Assembly: GCF_008386495.1 (NCBI RefSeq)
Contig: NZ_VTHJ01000029.1
Coordinates: forward strand, 34,124-98,123
Direction of reading: 5' to 3'
DNA from: Streptomyces tailanensis
Lineage (GTDB): Bacteria; Actinomycetota; Actinomycetes; Streptomycetales; Streptomycetaceae
Length of the DNA stretch: 64,000 nucleotides
The first letter of the stretch is position 1, and every line of letters starts with the position of its first letter. Shown one piece after another: positions 22,931 through 30,756 of this stretch. The notes beneath the pieces were generated by a model. It had not been told where the DNA came from, searched no databases, and saw only the letters and a list, made by a program, of their open reading frames with translations. A program made the translations under genes and the position numbers.

Positions 22931-24669
22931 ACGGCCGCCTCCTCTGCGGTCATCTGGGAGAGGACGATCTCCCGGTACGTCGGGCTGGCATCCATCAGTT
23001 CGCTGTGCGTGCCGCTCCCCTCCACCCGGCCCTCGTCCAGGACGACGATGCGGTCGGCATGGCGGACGGTGGCCACGCGCTGGGCGACGATGACGACCGT
23101 CGCCCCCGCGGTCTGCTCGGCCAGCGCGACGCGCAGGCGGGCGTCGGTGGCCGCGTCCAGGGCGGAGAAGGAGTCGTCGAAGAGATACACATCCGGCCGG
23201 GCCAGCAACACCCGGGCGATGGCCAGGCGCTGACGCTGCCCGCCCGACAGGTTGCTGCCGCCCTGCGCGACGGGCGCGTCGAGCCCCTCGGGCAGGGCCT
23301 GTACGAAGTCGCGTGCCTGCGCGGTCTGAAGCGCCTTCCACAGTTCGTCGTCCGTTGCTTCCGGGCGCCCGTAGCGCAGGGTGGAGGCGATGGTGCCGGA
23401 GAAGAGGTACGGCTTCTGGGACACCAGCCCGACCGTCGCCGCCAGGGTGGCCCGGTCTACCTCGCGTACGTCCGTACCGCCGGCGAGGACCTGTCCCTCG
23501 GTCGCGTCGAACAGCCGAGGTATCAGGTGCAGCAGCGTCGTCTTGCCGCTGCCGGTCGAGCCGACGACCGCGACGGTCTGCCCGGGCCGGGCGGTCAGGG
23601 ACACCCCGCGCAGCACGGGCTCCTCGGCACCCGGATAGCGGAAGCCGACGCCGCGCAGCTCCAGACGGCCGGCCTCGCGCAGCTCCGTGACCGGCGAGGC
23701 GGGCAGGGTCAGACTGCTGCTGGTGTTCAGGACCTCGCGGATGCGCGTCGCACACACACTCGCCCGGGGCGAGAGCAGGAACGCCATCATCGCCATCATC
23801 ACGGCCTGCAGAATCTGCGTGAGGTACTGCAGGAACGCGATCAGCGTTCCCGCCTGCATCCCACCGCCGTCCACTCGATGCCCGCCGAACCACAGCACCG
23901 CGATCCCCGAGAACTCCATGATCAGCATGGCGGTCGGCATCCCGAGCGCCTGCATCCGCCCCAGCCGCAGGCCCACCTCCAGCAGATCCCGGTTCACCTC
24001 GGCGAACCGCTCCTGCTCGTACCGGTCGCGCACGAAGGCCCGTACGACCCTGATCCCGGTGATCTGCTCCCGCACCACCTTGGTGACCCGGTCCACCCGC
24101 TGCTGCAACGAGGCCGACAGCGGCATCTGCCGACCGAAGATCACACCCATGGCAACGGTCAGCACCGGCAGCACCACCACGAGCAGCACCGACAGCGGCG
24201 CGTCCAGACGCACCGCCATCACCAGCGCGCCCGCGCCCATCACCGGAGCGGCCACCACCAGCGTGAACACCAGCACAACCAGGGTCTGGATCTGCTGCAC
24301 GTCGTTGGTGGTCCGCGTGATCAGCGAGGCCGCACCGAAGCGCCCAACCTCCCGCACGGAAAAGGTCTGCACCCGGGCGAAGACCTGGGCCCGCAGATCC
24401 CTCCCAAGCGCCATCGCCGTCCGCGCGCTCACATACACGGCCGCCGCGGCACACGTCATCTGCACCAACGTGACACCGAGCATCACGCCGCCGGTCCGCA
24501 GCACGTACCCCGTGTCCCCGGCAAGCACCCCGTGGTTGATGCCGTCGGCGTTCAGCGTCGGCAGATACAACATCGCGGTGATCTGCACCAGCTGCAGGAC
24601 ACTGATCGCCGCGACAGAACGGGCGTAGGGACGAAGACCGACGGCCAGCAGATGTAACAGGACGCTCAC
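22927..24669 (-). CDS. ABC exporter half-transporter, subunit 1
   Basis: A 580-residue permease-ATPase starting at GTG 24669 after a GGGGGG-containing site; longer in-frame readings upstream are Pro/Arg-rich and not coding-like. Membrane helices span about residues 15-300. Walker A is GSTGSGKTTLLHLI, the signature LSGGQRQRLAIARVLL, and Walker B VYLFDDSFSALDAATD. The usual Glu after Walker B is Asp-Ser (DDSFSALD) and the H-loop His is Gln (AQRVATV). This marks a degenerate ATP site, as expected for one half of a heterodimer with the gene at 21134-22930. Substrates cannot be predicted. Confidence 0.93.
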   Translation of the reverse strand: MSVLLHLLAVGLRPYARSVAAISVLQLVQITAMLYLPTLNADGINHGVLAGDTGYVLRTGGVMLGVTLVQMTCAAAAVYVSARTAMALGRDLRAQVFARVQTFSVREVGRFGAASLITRTTNDVQQIQTLVVLVFTLVVAAPVMGAGALVMAVRLDAPLSVLLVVVLPVLTVAMGVIFGRQMPLSASLQQRVDRVTKVVREQITGIRVVRAFVRDRYEQERFAEVNRDLLEVGLRLGRMQALGMPTAMLIMEFSGIAVLWFGGHRVDGGGMQAGTLIAFLQYLTQILQAVMMAMMAFLLSPRASVCATRIREVLNTSSSLTLPASPVTELREAGRLELRGVGFRYPGAEEPVLRGVSLTARPGQTVAVVGSTGSGKTTLLHLIPRLFDATEGQVLAGGTDVREVDRATLAATVGLVSQKPYLFSGTIASTLRYGRPEATDDELWKALQTAQARDFVQALPEGLDAPVAQGGSNLSGGQRQRLAIARVLLARPDVYLFDDSFSALDAATDARLRVALAEQTAGATVVIVAQRVATVRHADRIVVLDEGRVEGSGTHSELMDASPTYREIVLSQMTAEEAAV

Positions 24670-24876
24670 GCGAGCCCCCCTCGTCCGGTCTCCGCCCCCA
24701 CGAATCCCCTGACCACCCCAGGGGGGTTGACGGCCAGGCCGAGCAAAGGCACAGCGGGTGGGGCGTTTTCTGCCCGAGTCGGGGGTCTTTCCCGCAGAGA
24801 CGGAGGGAAGGCGGGTGTCGGGACGGGCCGGGCAACAGGCTGGGGCATGGCGGTCTCCAGGCCGAGGAGCAAAAAT

Positions 24877-24899
24877 TGTCACTCAGTGGCAGTATGCCA
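24877..24899. promoter_or_regulatory. Overlapping TetR-type palindromes between ABC and TetR genes
   Basis: TGTCACTCAGTGGCA (24877-24891) is palindromic except for one pair, and TGGCAGTATGCCA (24887-24899) is a perfect 5-3-5 repeat sharing its left arm. GGCAGTA recurs at 24905-24911. They lie 57-79 bases before the TetR ATG and about 210 bases from the ABC start. The rest of 24670-24955 shows no gene. Confidence 0.65.
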
Positions 24900-24955
24900 T
24901 TAGAGGCAGTAACGCATCAGGGGCTTTTTCTGATGGAAGGCTTAAGGTGACGTGC

Positions 24956-25648
24956 ATGGCGACCCCCATCTCCGCTCCCTCCACGGCCGTGGCCAAAACC
25001 CGCGGCTTGGACGACCGCGCCCTGCCACTGCGCGAGCGCAAGAAGCAGCGCACCTTCCGCGCCCTGGCCGACGTGGCCCTGGCACGCTTCACCGAGCGGG
25101 GCTTCGACGAGGTGACCCTTGACGAGATCACCGACGAGGTGGAGATCTCCAAACGGACCTTCTTCCGCTACTACTCCTCCAAGGAGTCAGTCGCCCTCGC
25201 CGCCGAGGCCGAGCTCTGGATCAACTACGTCGAGGAGTTCACCGCGACCGACCTGCACGGCGACGTCCTCACCGCCCTGCGCACCGCCCTGACCACCGCG
25301 ATCACCGGCATGGACGACGACTGGCCGCGCCGCTTCCTGGCCACCCGCCGCCTCGTCGCCGGCCACAACGGCCTGCGCAAACACAGCCTCGTCATGGCCG
25401 CCCACCACCAGGAGCAGATCGTCGAGCAACTCGAGGCCAAACTCGGCCGCGACAGCCGCGAGGACCTACGCCTGCGCCTGCTCGGCGAAATCGCCTTCGG
25501 CGCCTACCGCGTCGGCGCCAAGAACTGGACCGCCGGCCGCGGCAAGGGCGCCGGCAGCCGTGGCAAAGGCGGGCGCGCGACACTCGCCGCCCGCGTCAGC
25601 GAGGCATTCGACGCCGTCCCCGACGCGATCGCGCTGACCGTCGGCTGA
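24956..25648 (+). CDS. TetR family transcriptional regulator
   Basis: A 230-residue TetR protein. After a 25-residue leader comes LRERKKQRTFRALADVALAR, FTERGFDEVTLDEITDEVEI and SKRTFFRYYSSKESVALA (helix-turn-helix, about residues 27-82), then a helical domain and a basic Gly/Lys-rich stretch (RGKGAGSRGKGG, about residue 200) before the last helix. ATG at 24956 was chosen because longer readings have no ribosome site. It is divergent from the ABC exporter pair, with palindromes TGTCACTCAGTGGCA and TGGCAGTATGCCA between, so it likely represses both units. The basic insert is unusual for the family. Confidence 0.9.
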   Translation: MATPISAPSTAVAKTRGLDDRALPLRERKKQRTFRALADVALARFTERGFDEVTLDEITDEVEISKRTFFRYYSSKESVALAAEAELWINYVEEFTATDLHGDVLTALRTALTTAITGMDDDWPRRFLATRRLVAGHNGLRKHSLVMAAHHQEQIVEQLEAKLGRDSREDLRLRLLGEIAFGAYRVGAKNWTAGRGKGAGSRGKGGRATLAARVSEAFDAVPDAIALTVG

Positions 25649-25918
25649 CGGCCATCCGTCCGTGCTTGTTCTGCCTGTGGATCGTGGGCGTATGAGATAC
25701 CCGACTTCAAGTGCTGCTCGTCCGCCTTCGGCGGCTGGCCGTAAGCCCGCGGCAAACTATCGTTGCGCTGGTTAGCCATGGGCTGCCGGTCACTGACCGC
25801 ACAGGGCGTACTGAGGCCCTGACTTTGCCTCGATCGGGAACCCCGAACGGACCTCCGTCGCGGGATGGGCTGACTTCTGTGAACGTGCCCGCGCTGCCCA
25901 AGACCCGCGCCTGTGCGT

Positions 25919-26281
25919 TCAGATGTAGAACTTGAATTGAGGCAGCGGCTCCCGGTCAGCGGGGATCTCCCTCATGATCTCGCCGACCAGCCCGGAGAAC
26001 TTGATCGTGATCGGCAGGAGTCCGCCCAATGCGGCCGAGTTCCAGTTCAGCTTGGTGAGAGCGAGAACTTCCTTCAACAGGGCGTCCCGCGAAGAGTCCT
26101 GCCCGACGTGATCAGCGACCTGGAGTGGCGCCACATGCATCCCGTGGAATTCGTTGAGCGCGGATATGTAGCCCGTGGTGTACAGGTAGTCCAACTCCCC
26201 GAAGCTGAAGCGGGTTCCGCGCAGCGGCGGATACTTCGAGGTGGTGATGAGGCGAGCCCGGCTCTGCGCCTCGAGTGCCAT
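25919..26281 (-). pseudogene. C-terminal fragment of a prokaryotic Argonaute/PIWI-type protein
   Basis: About 118 residues remain: SKYPPLRGTRFSFGELDYLY, TTGYISALNEFHGMHVAPLQ, then LTKLNWNSAALGGLLPITIK and a closing PLPQFKFYI. The LTKLNWN...P(I)TI(K)...FKFY ending resembles the C-terminus of PIWI domains in prokaryotic Argonautes. The catalytic DEDX residues and the PAZ and MID parts are absent. The first codon overlaps the stop of the baeRF2 fragment (26281), so the two remnants abut exactly, as expected from one deletion that removed the intervening DNA. The assignment rests on the C-terminal pattern alone. The 270 bases to its left (25649-25918) contain no gene that I can recognise. Confidence 0.45.
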
Positions 26282-26550
26282 CAGGTCGTAGCGGTGAGGA
26301 CCAGTTCGCCGTGGGTGGCGAAGAGGGCCTGGCCGTGGCGGCCTGGCAGGTCGGCGTCGGTCCCTACGGCAGCGGCGGAGACCTCGGCGGTGGCCGGGTC
26401 CGCGCCGAGTTCGATGAGGTCCGAGCGCGCGTGGCGGCTGTGCAGTTCGATCGCCTTGTCCCGGTCGTCGATGTCCCGGGAGGTGTCCACGTAGACGGAG
26501 GCGTACGGGCCCGGCATGGCGTACAGGGCGTCCAGGAAATGCAGCCTCAT
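26281..26550 (-). pseudogene. N-terminal fragment of a baeRF2 (Vms1/eRF1-like) family protein
   Basis: An 89-residue frame beginning MRLHFLDALYAMPGPYASVY, continuing VDTSRDIDDRDKAIELHSRH, GADPATAEVSAAAVGTD and GRHGQALFATHGELVLT, then stopping. This is the typical N-terminus of actinobacterial baeRF2 proteins, which belong to the archaeo-eukaryotic release factor superfamily and normally have over 350 residues. The eRF1-like core is missing. The ATG at 26550 overlaps the stop of the next gene upstream. It is truncated at the junction with the Argonaute-like tail. Confidence 0.75.
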
Positions 26551-27161
26551 GGGAATCGTTCCTTGGAATCGTTCCTTGCTTCCGATGCGCGCCGCCTGCG
26601 GTAAGGGCCGGCGATGTCCTGCGGTGCGTAGCCCCGGAGGAGCCGGCGCCGGGGCCCAGCGCCGGGCGCTTTTTCCCCGCGCCGTCGACGCTGCCACGGT
26701 CGTCTCCGTGGTTTGCCGTTCTTGGCCAGCTCTCTCCAGGTGTCCTGCGTCTCCTCGGCGACGGGCAGGGGCTGTCGCCAAGGGGTGGACGCGTCCAGGT
26801 CCGGTGCGAGACGCCGCAGCCGGTCCGCCGTGGCCTCCGCGTCGTCCCGCACCGAGACGGCCAGGAGTCCGAAGGAAGCCGTGGGCCGCAGTTCCACGCA
26901 GACCACTGGCCTGCCCGGCCGTACGGCCACGAAGTCCTGTCCGCCGGGATGGCCCCGCGTGCCGACGCACAGCACGCCGGGAATCCAGACTCCGTGCAGA
27001 GCAACTCCGCGCAGGGCACGCCACCAGTCGGGTTCCACCGTCACACGGGACACCGCCGCCAGCGGCACGCGCACACTTCCGCGGTGCGCGGCAGCCGTCT
27101 CCCGCCACGACAGGCGCACCACGAGGTCGTCGTCCTTCACGAGGATCCGAGCCACGTTCAC
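26547..27161 (-). CDS. Hypothetical protein, possibly PH-like domain
   Basis: A 204-residue protein. Residues 1-130 show alternating strands: ARILVKDDDLVVRLSWRETA, VRVPLAAVSRVTVEPDWWRA, HGVWIPGVLCVGTRGHPGGQ, DFVAVRPGRPVVCVELRPTA, SFGLLAVSVRDDAEATADRL. This suits a bacterial pleckstrin-homology-like fold seen in Streptomyces hypothetical proteins. The last 60 residues are Arg/Lys/Pro-rich (RRRPWQRRRRGEKAPG) and look disordered or extended past the native end. It overlaps the start of the baeRF2 fragment by 4 bases, so the two were probably in one operon. The function is unknown. Confidence 0.6.
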   Translation of the reverse strand: MNVARILVKDDDLVVRLSWRETAAAHRGSVRVPLAAVSRVTVEPDWWRALRGVALHGVWIPGVLCVGTRGHPGGQDFVAVRPGRPVVCVELRPTASFGLLAVSVRDDAEATADRLRRLAPDLDASTPWRQPLPVAEETQDTWRELAKNGKPRRRPWQRRRRGEKAPGAGPRRRLLRGYAPQDIAGPYRRRRASEARNDSKERFP

Positions 27162-27311
27162 TCCCTCCCCTCCATCCTCGCTCCGGACCGGGTGGGGTGG
27201 GATGGTGCAAGGGTGCCGGGCACGGCGGCGGTCTCACGATGCGGTCACCCGTTTACTCCCTGTTTGGGCATCCCTTGAATGAAGCTTTCCGTCTGCCGGA
27301 GGAGACGAGTG

Positions 27312-27452
27312 ATGGGCGAGCATGTTCACGTGCGCATCGGGGACGGCGTCCGGGTGAGCGACGAGGGGGAACTGGTCGAGCTCACCCGCTGCCGCTGCGG
27401 CGCCACCTGGGCCAAGACCTATCGGGTGGCCGACGGCGCCCCCGAGGAGTGA
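27312..27452 (+). CDS. 46-residue hypothetical protein
   Basis: A short frame, MGEHVHVRIGDGVRVSDEGE followed by LVELTRCRCGATWAKTYRV, with GGAGACGAGTG just before the ATG at 27312. The CRCGATW motif resembles one half of a zinc ribbon. Codons are strongly G/C at third positions. It is probably a real small protein of the type often seen beside other Streptomyces regulators. No function can be given. Confidence 0.5.
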   Translation: MGEHVHVRIGDGVRVSDEGELVELTRCRCGATWAKTYRVADGAPEE

Positions 27453-27839
27453 GTACTGGCCACGACCGGGACGATCAGGGTGGTTCCGCGCGCGTCTGAG
27501 CGGCTCGCGCATCGGGTTGCGGCTGCGGATGGCCGGCTGTGTGCAGCAGGGGTGCGGTGTGCCGGTCGGGACGACGGGCTGCCCCGGCAGGAACGCGGCT
27601 GCGGGGTACGTCGGTGTCATCGGGCAGGGGCACGGGGCGGCGGGCGACGAGGCGGCCGACCCATCGCCGTCCGCAGTGTTCGCGCGCAGGAGCGCCTTGC
27701 GAGCGCCGGTTCCCGCACCGAGGCGTTCGCCGCCGCGTTCCGGCCCGGCACGGGGGTACGCCAGGCCGTGGGCGGCGGAGGGTACGACGCCGTCCGCTTC
27801 GCCGCCCACGGCCTCACCTCCGCCGACGCCGACGCCCGC
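27453..27839 (+). other. 387-bp stretch without a recognisable gene
   Basis: Open frames exist on both strands because of the high GC content, but none has a ribosome site and family-like sequence together. I see no repeat or clear terminator. It leads into a possible remnant of an ATP-binding regulator. Confidence 0.3.
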
Positions 27840-28083
27840 TCCGCCCTGCGCTCCGACGATGCCCAGTGCGCGCAACGCGCCAACGGCGTTGCTCATCACG
27901 GATATCCCGAATCTGGCCGGGCGGAGCTCCGGTGCGCCTTCGTGGACCGTGACGTCGCCTCCCGTGGGGAGGGAGGCCGGTGGTCGCGCTCGCCGGGAAT
28001 CCGGCGCCGACCCGCAGCGAGAGGAGACCGGCTGGGGTCTTGTGCGGCTCGTTACATGGCTCGTTGGCGGCGGGGCGGGGTGA
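27840..28083 (+). pseudogene. Possible remnant of a RsbW-type ATP-binding regulatory protein
   Basis: The frame reads ALLITDIPNLAG near 27885 and ends GADPQREETGWGLVRLVTWLVG before 28083. These recall the N-box (ELATNAVRH) and the G-box/C-terminal GWGLRLVTWLA segment of Streptomyces HATPase_c anti-sigma-like proteins. The Asn box is degraded and the middle is not recognisable. It is a weak assignment based on the last 20 residues. Confidence 0.25.
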
Positions 28084-28393
28084 AGACGTACAGGTCGAGG
28101 ATCGGGGGCATGGGGGCGAGTCCCGGGCCGCCCGCCCGTACCCAGCTGACTACGTCCTCGGTCGCGTCGGGGTCGTTGACGAGGCCGAGCCAGACCGGGC
28201 GGGCGCCTGCGGCCCGGGCCTCGGTGGAGGGCTGGACCACGACGACGTTGGCCTGGTCGCAGACGTCCAGGCAGTCGGTGATACGGGTCGGCACGGTCTC
28301 GCTGAGGCGGGTGGTCTGGGCCTCGTGGTCGACGCCGGGGAGTTTGGGGGTGCCGCAGCAGCAGTCTCGGCAGACCACAACTCGGCTTTCCAC
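28052..28393 (-). CDS. Ferredoxin-like (thioredoxin-fold 2Fe-2S) domain protein
   Basis: A 113-residue protein: ESRVVVCRDCCCGTPKLPGV at the N-terminus, ITDCLDVCDQANVVVVQPS in the middle, and VWLGLVNDPDATEDVVSWVR near the end. The spaced cysteines (CxxCCC, then C-x3-C) match the (2Fe-2S) ferredoxin domain proteins of Streptomyces with a thioredoxin-like fold. GTG at 28393 is the likely start. The partner enzyme is not evident; ligD follows upstream on the same strand. Confidence 0.75.
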   Translation of the reverse strand: MESRVVVCRDCCCGTPKLPGVDHEAQTTRLSETVPTRITDCLDVCDQANVVVVQPSTEARAAGARPVWLGLVNDPDATEDVVSWVRAGGPGLAPMPPILDLYVFTPPRRQRAM

Positions 28394-28454
28394 ACCGGGG
28401 AGTTTAGTCGCCCCCGCGGCCCCTGCCCTCCCTCCGCCTCCGAGCGGAGGCGTC

Positions 28455-28640
28455 TCAGAACTGGTAGGGACCGAAGCGGCCACACGCGACCGCGGCCAGC
28501 AGCGCGATCCAGAGGATGTTCGCGGCGGCCAGTGATGTCTCGGAGCGACGGAGTTGGAGAACAGATCCGCCCCCGGCCAACGCGACACCGCCGAGCGCGG
28601 CCCAGGGGACGAGTGGTCCAGGGTCCCAGGGGTGTCGAAG
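28455..28640 (-). pseudogene. Small membrane-protein fragment without a start codon
   Basis: The minus frame ending at 28455 reads VPWAALGGVALAGGGSVLQL followed by TSLAAANILWIALLAAVACG and a terminal GRFGPYQF, clearly membrane-protein-like with two hydrophobic segments. Upstream the frame enters the 3' end of ligD without an ATG, GTG or TTG start close by. It may start inside ligD from an unusual codon or be a truncated remnant. Confidence 0.35.
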
Positions 28641-28642
28641 CG

Positions 28643-29524
28643 TCAGGGCAGCGCATGGGCGGTGCCCGGGTCGAGCAGGGGGGCCAGTAGGTCGCCGTAG
28701 TCCTGGAGGCGGGGGGCGATGTCCTGCGCACGGAACACCAGTTGGCCGGGGGATGTGCAGCCCTCGACCTCGTCCCAGGTCACCGGGGCCGAGACCGTGG
28801 GCTCGGGGCGGGCACGCAGGGTGTAGGGGGTGGCCGTGGTCTTGCGTGCGGCGTTCTGGCTCCAGTCGACGAACACCTTGCCGGGGCGAAGGCTGCGGGT
28901 CATACGGTGTACGACCCTCCGGGGCATCGCCTGCTCCGCCTCCATGGCCAGCTCCTTGGCGTACTCCGTCACCCGTTCGGAGGGTGCCCCGCGCACCGCC
29001 GCCAGCAGATGGAGCCCCTTCGACCCCGACGTCTTCGCGTATGCCTCGATCCCGTCCGCCGCGAGCCGCTCACGCAGCCAGCAGGCGACCTCGCAGCACT
29101 CCACGATCGTCGCGGGCGTCCCCGGATCCAGGTCGAAGACCAGCCGGTCGGCCTCGTCCGGGGAGTACGCGGTCCACTGGGGCGTGTGGAACTCCGTGAC
29201 GAGGTTCGAGGCCCACATCAGGCTCGCCAGGTCCTGGACCAGCACCATCCGGGCCGGGCCCTCCATCCGCTTCACCTCGGCGGTCGTGACCCAGTCGGGG
29301 GTGCCCGGCGGCACGTTCTTGGCGAAGAAGACCTGGCCGTCGGGGCCGTCCGGGTAGCGCAGGAAGGAGACCGGGCGGTCGTGCAGATGGGGCAGCAGGG
29401 CGTCGGCGGTCGTGGCGTAGTAGTGCAGCAGCTCGCCCTTGGTGAAGCCGGTCGCCGGGTGGATGACCTTCTCCAGATTGGACAGGGCGACCCGGTGGCC
29501 CTCCACCTCGGTGATCGGCGTCAT
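28643..29524 (-). CDS. ligD: LigD-type primase-polymerase (NHEJ polymerase domain protein)
   Basis: A 293-residue stand-alone polymerase domain of LigD. It has VALSNLEKVIHPATGFTKGE, YYATTADALLPHLHDRPVSF, the catalytic acidic pair in RLVFDLDPG (about residue 137), SGSKGLHLLAAV, and KVFVDWSQNAARKTTATPYT with the third Asp. It adds nucleotides to broken ends during non-homologous end joining. No ligase or nuclease domain is attached, as is usual in Streptomyces, where these are separate genes. It is divergent from ku across a promoter region that contains a 14-bp tandem repeat, so the pair is probably co-regulated. Confidence 0.95.
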   Translation of the reverse strand: MTPITEVEGHRVALSNLEKVIHPATGFTKGELLHYYATTADALLPHLHDRPVSFLRYPDGPDGQVFFAKNVPPGTPDWVTTAEVKRMEGPARMVLVQDLASLMWASNLVTEFHTPQWTAYSPDEADRLVFDLDPGTPATIVECCEVACWLRERLAADGIEAYAKTSGSKGLHLLAAVRGAPSERVTEYAKELAMEAEQAMPRRVVHRMTRSLRPGKVFVDWSQNAARKTTATPYTLRARPEPTVSAPVTWDEVEGCTSPGQLVFRAQDIAPRLQDYGDLLAPLLDPGTAHALP

Positions 29525-29590
29525 GCGATGAGAATCCCACGAATTCCGTGAATCGCACCAAATCAGCGCAAAGCATCACGAAGGGATACC

Positions 29591-29652
29591 GTGTGGATGA
29601 CTCGGTGTGGATGACTCGGTGTGGATGACTCGGTGTGGATGACTCGGTGTGG
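29591..29652. repeat. Four tandem copies of a 14-bp repeat in the ligD-ku promoter region
   Basis: GTGTGGATGACTCG is repeated exactly at 29591, 29605, 29619 and 29633, with six bases of a fifth copy at 29647. It lies between the divergent ligD (start 29524) and ku (start 29698) genes. Perfect identity of the copies points to recent slippage or an array of regulator binding sites. The period of 14 bp places successive copies on different helix faces. Confidence 0.9.
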
Positions 29653-29697
29653 GCCCTGGGGCCCGACCGCCACCGATCCGAAAGGTGCGTGCTGCTC

Positions 29698-30711
29698 GTG
29701 CGATCCATATGGAACGGGGCCATCTCGTTCGGCCTGGTCAGCATCCCGATCAAGCTGGTGAACGCCACCGAGAGCCACTCCGTCTCGTTCCGCCAGATCC
29801 ATCTGGAGGACGGCGGCCGCATCCGCTACCGCAAGGTGTGCGAGCTGGAGGAGCGCGAGGTGACGCAGGGGGAGATCGGCAAGGCGTACGAGGACGCGGA
29901 CGGCACGATGATCCCGATCACGGACGACGACCTCGCCGCGCTGCCCATCCCGACCGCCAAGACCATCGAGATCGAGGGGTTCGTGCCGGCGGACAGCGTC
30001 GACCCGCTCCAGGTGGACGCCGCGTACTACCTCGCCGCGAACGGTGTCCCCGCCGCCAAGCCGTACACCCTCCTCCGCGAGGCGCTCAAGCGCAGCGGGA
30101 AGGTCGCCATCTGCAAGTTCGCCCTGCGGGGGCGTGAACGGCTCGGCATGCTCCGGGTGGTGGACGACGTACTCGCCATTCACGGGCTGCTGTGGCCGGA
30201 CGAGATCCGTACGACCGAGGGGGTCGCCCCCGACACGGGCGTCACCGTCCGCGACAAGGAACTCGACCTCGCCGACGCCCTCATGGAAACCCTCGGCGAG
30301 GTCGACCTCGAATCGCTCCACGACGACTACCGGGAGGCCGTCGAGGAACTCATCGCCGCGAAGGCCTCCGGCGAGGAGCCCCCCAGCGCCCCCGCCCCCG
30401 CGCCGGGCGGCAAGGTGCTCGACCTCATGGCCGCCCTGGAGAAGAGCGTCCGCGAGGCCAAGGAGTCCCGCGGCGAGGAAGTCGCCGAGGTCGCCCCCAT
30501 GCGGTCCCGGTCCACCCCGAAACAGCCCACCGGCAAGAAGTCCACCGCCGCGACCAAGAAGACAGCCGCCCCCTCGGCCGCGCCGACGAAGAAGTCCACG
30601 GCGAAGAAGACGACCGCGAAGAAGTCGACGGCGGCGAAGTCGACAACGAAGAAGACCACCGCGAAAAAGACCACCACCAAGAAAACGACCCCCCGCAAAC
30701 GCCCCGCCTAA
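29698..30711 (+). CDS. ku: Ku protein for non-homologous end joining
   Basis: A 337-residue Ku homodimer subunit: RSIWNGAISFGLVSIPIKLV, YRKVCELEEREVTQGEIGKA, PLQVDAAYYLAANG, VAICKFALRGRERLGMLRVV and GEVDLESLHDDYREAVEELI are hallmark segments (about residues 2-240). The core is followed by a long basic tail (about residues 265-337) made of Lys/Thr/Ala repeats of the KKTTAKK kind. Such tails bind DNA in other Ku proteins. The start is either GTG 29698 or GTG 29689; both are in frame and the family usually begins at RSIWNG. It is divergent from ligD. Confidence 0.95.
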   Translation: MRSIWNGAISFGLVSIPIKLVNATESHSVSFRQIHLEDGGRIRYRKVCELEEREVTQGEIGKAYEDADGTMIPITDDDLAALPIPTAKTIEIEGFVPADSVDPLQVDAAYYLAANGVPAAKPYTLLREALKRSGKVAICKFALRGRERLGMLRVVDDVLAIHGLLWPDEIRTTEGVAPDTGVTVRDKELDLADALMETLGEVDLESLHDDYREAVEELIAAKASGEEPPSAPAPAPGGKVLDLMAALEKSVREAKESRGEEVAEVAPMRSRSTPKQPTGKKSTAATKKTAAPSAAPTKKSTAKKTTAKKSTAAKSTTKKTTAKKTTTKKTTPRKRPA

Positions 30712-30756
30712 TGATCAGTCGGTCGGCGGTGCCGAACCGGGCGGCGAGGTTCTCTG

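Noticed and set aside
21134..24835. A 1233-codon minus-strand frame covering both ABC genes
   Set aside because: Only the last 598 codons are the ABC subunit; the first half is the wrong frame across the other subunit, which has its own start and overlaps by 4 bases.
29591..29652. A CRISPR-like array
   Set aside because: Units are only 14 bp and directly abut without spacers, so it is a simple tandem repeat.
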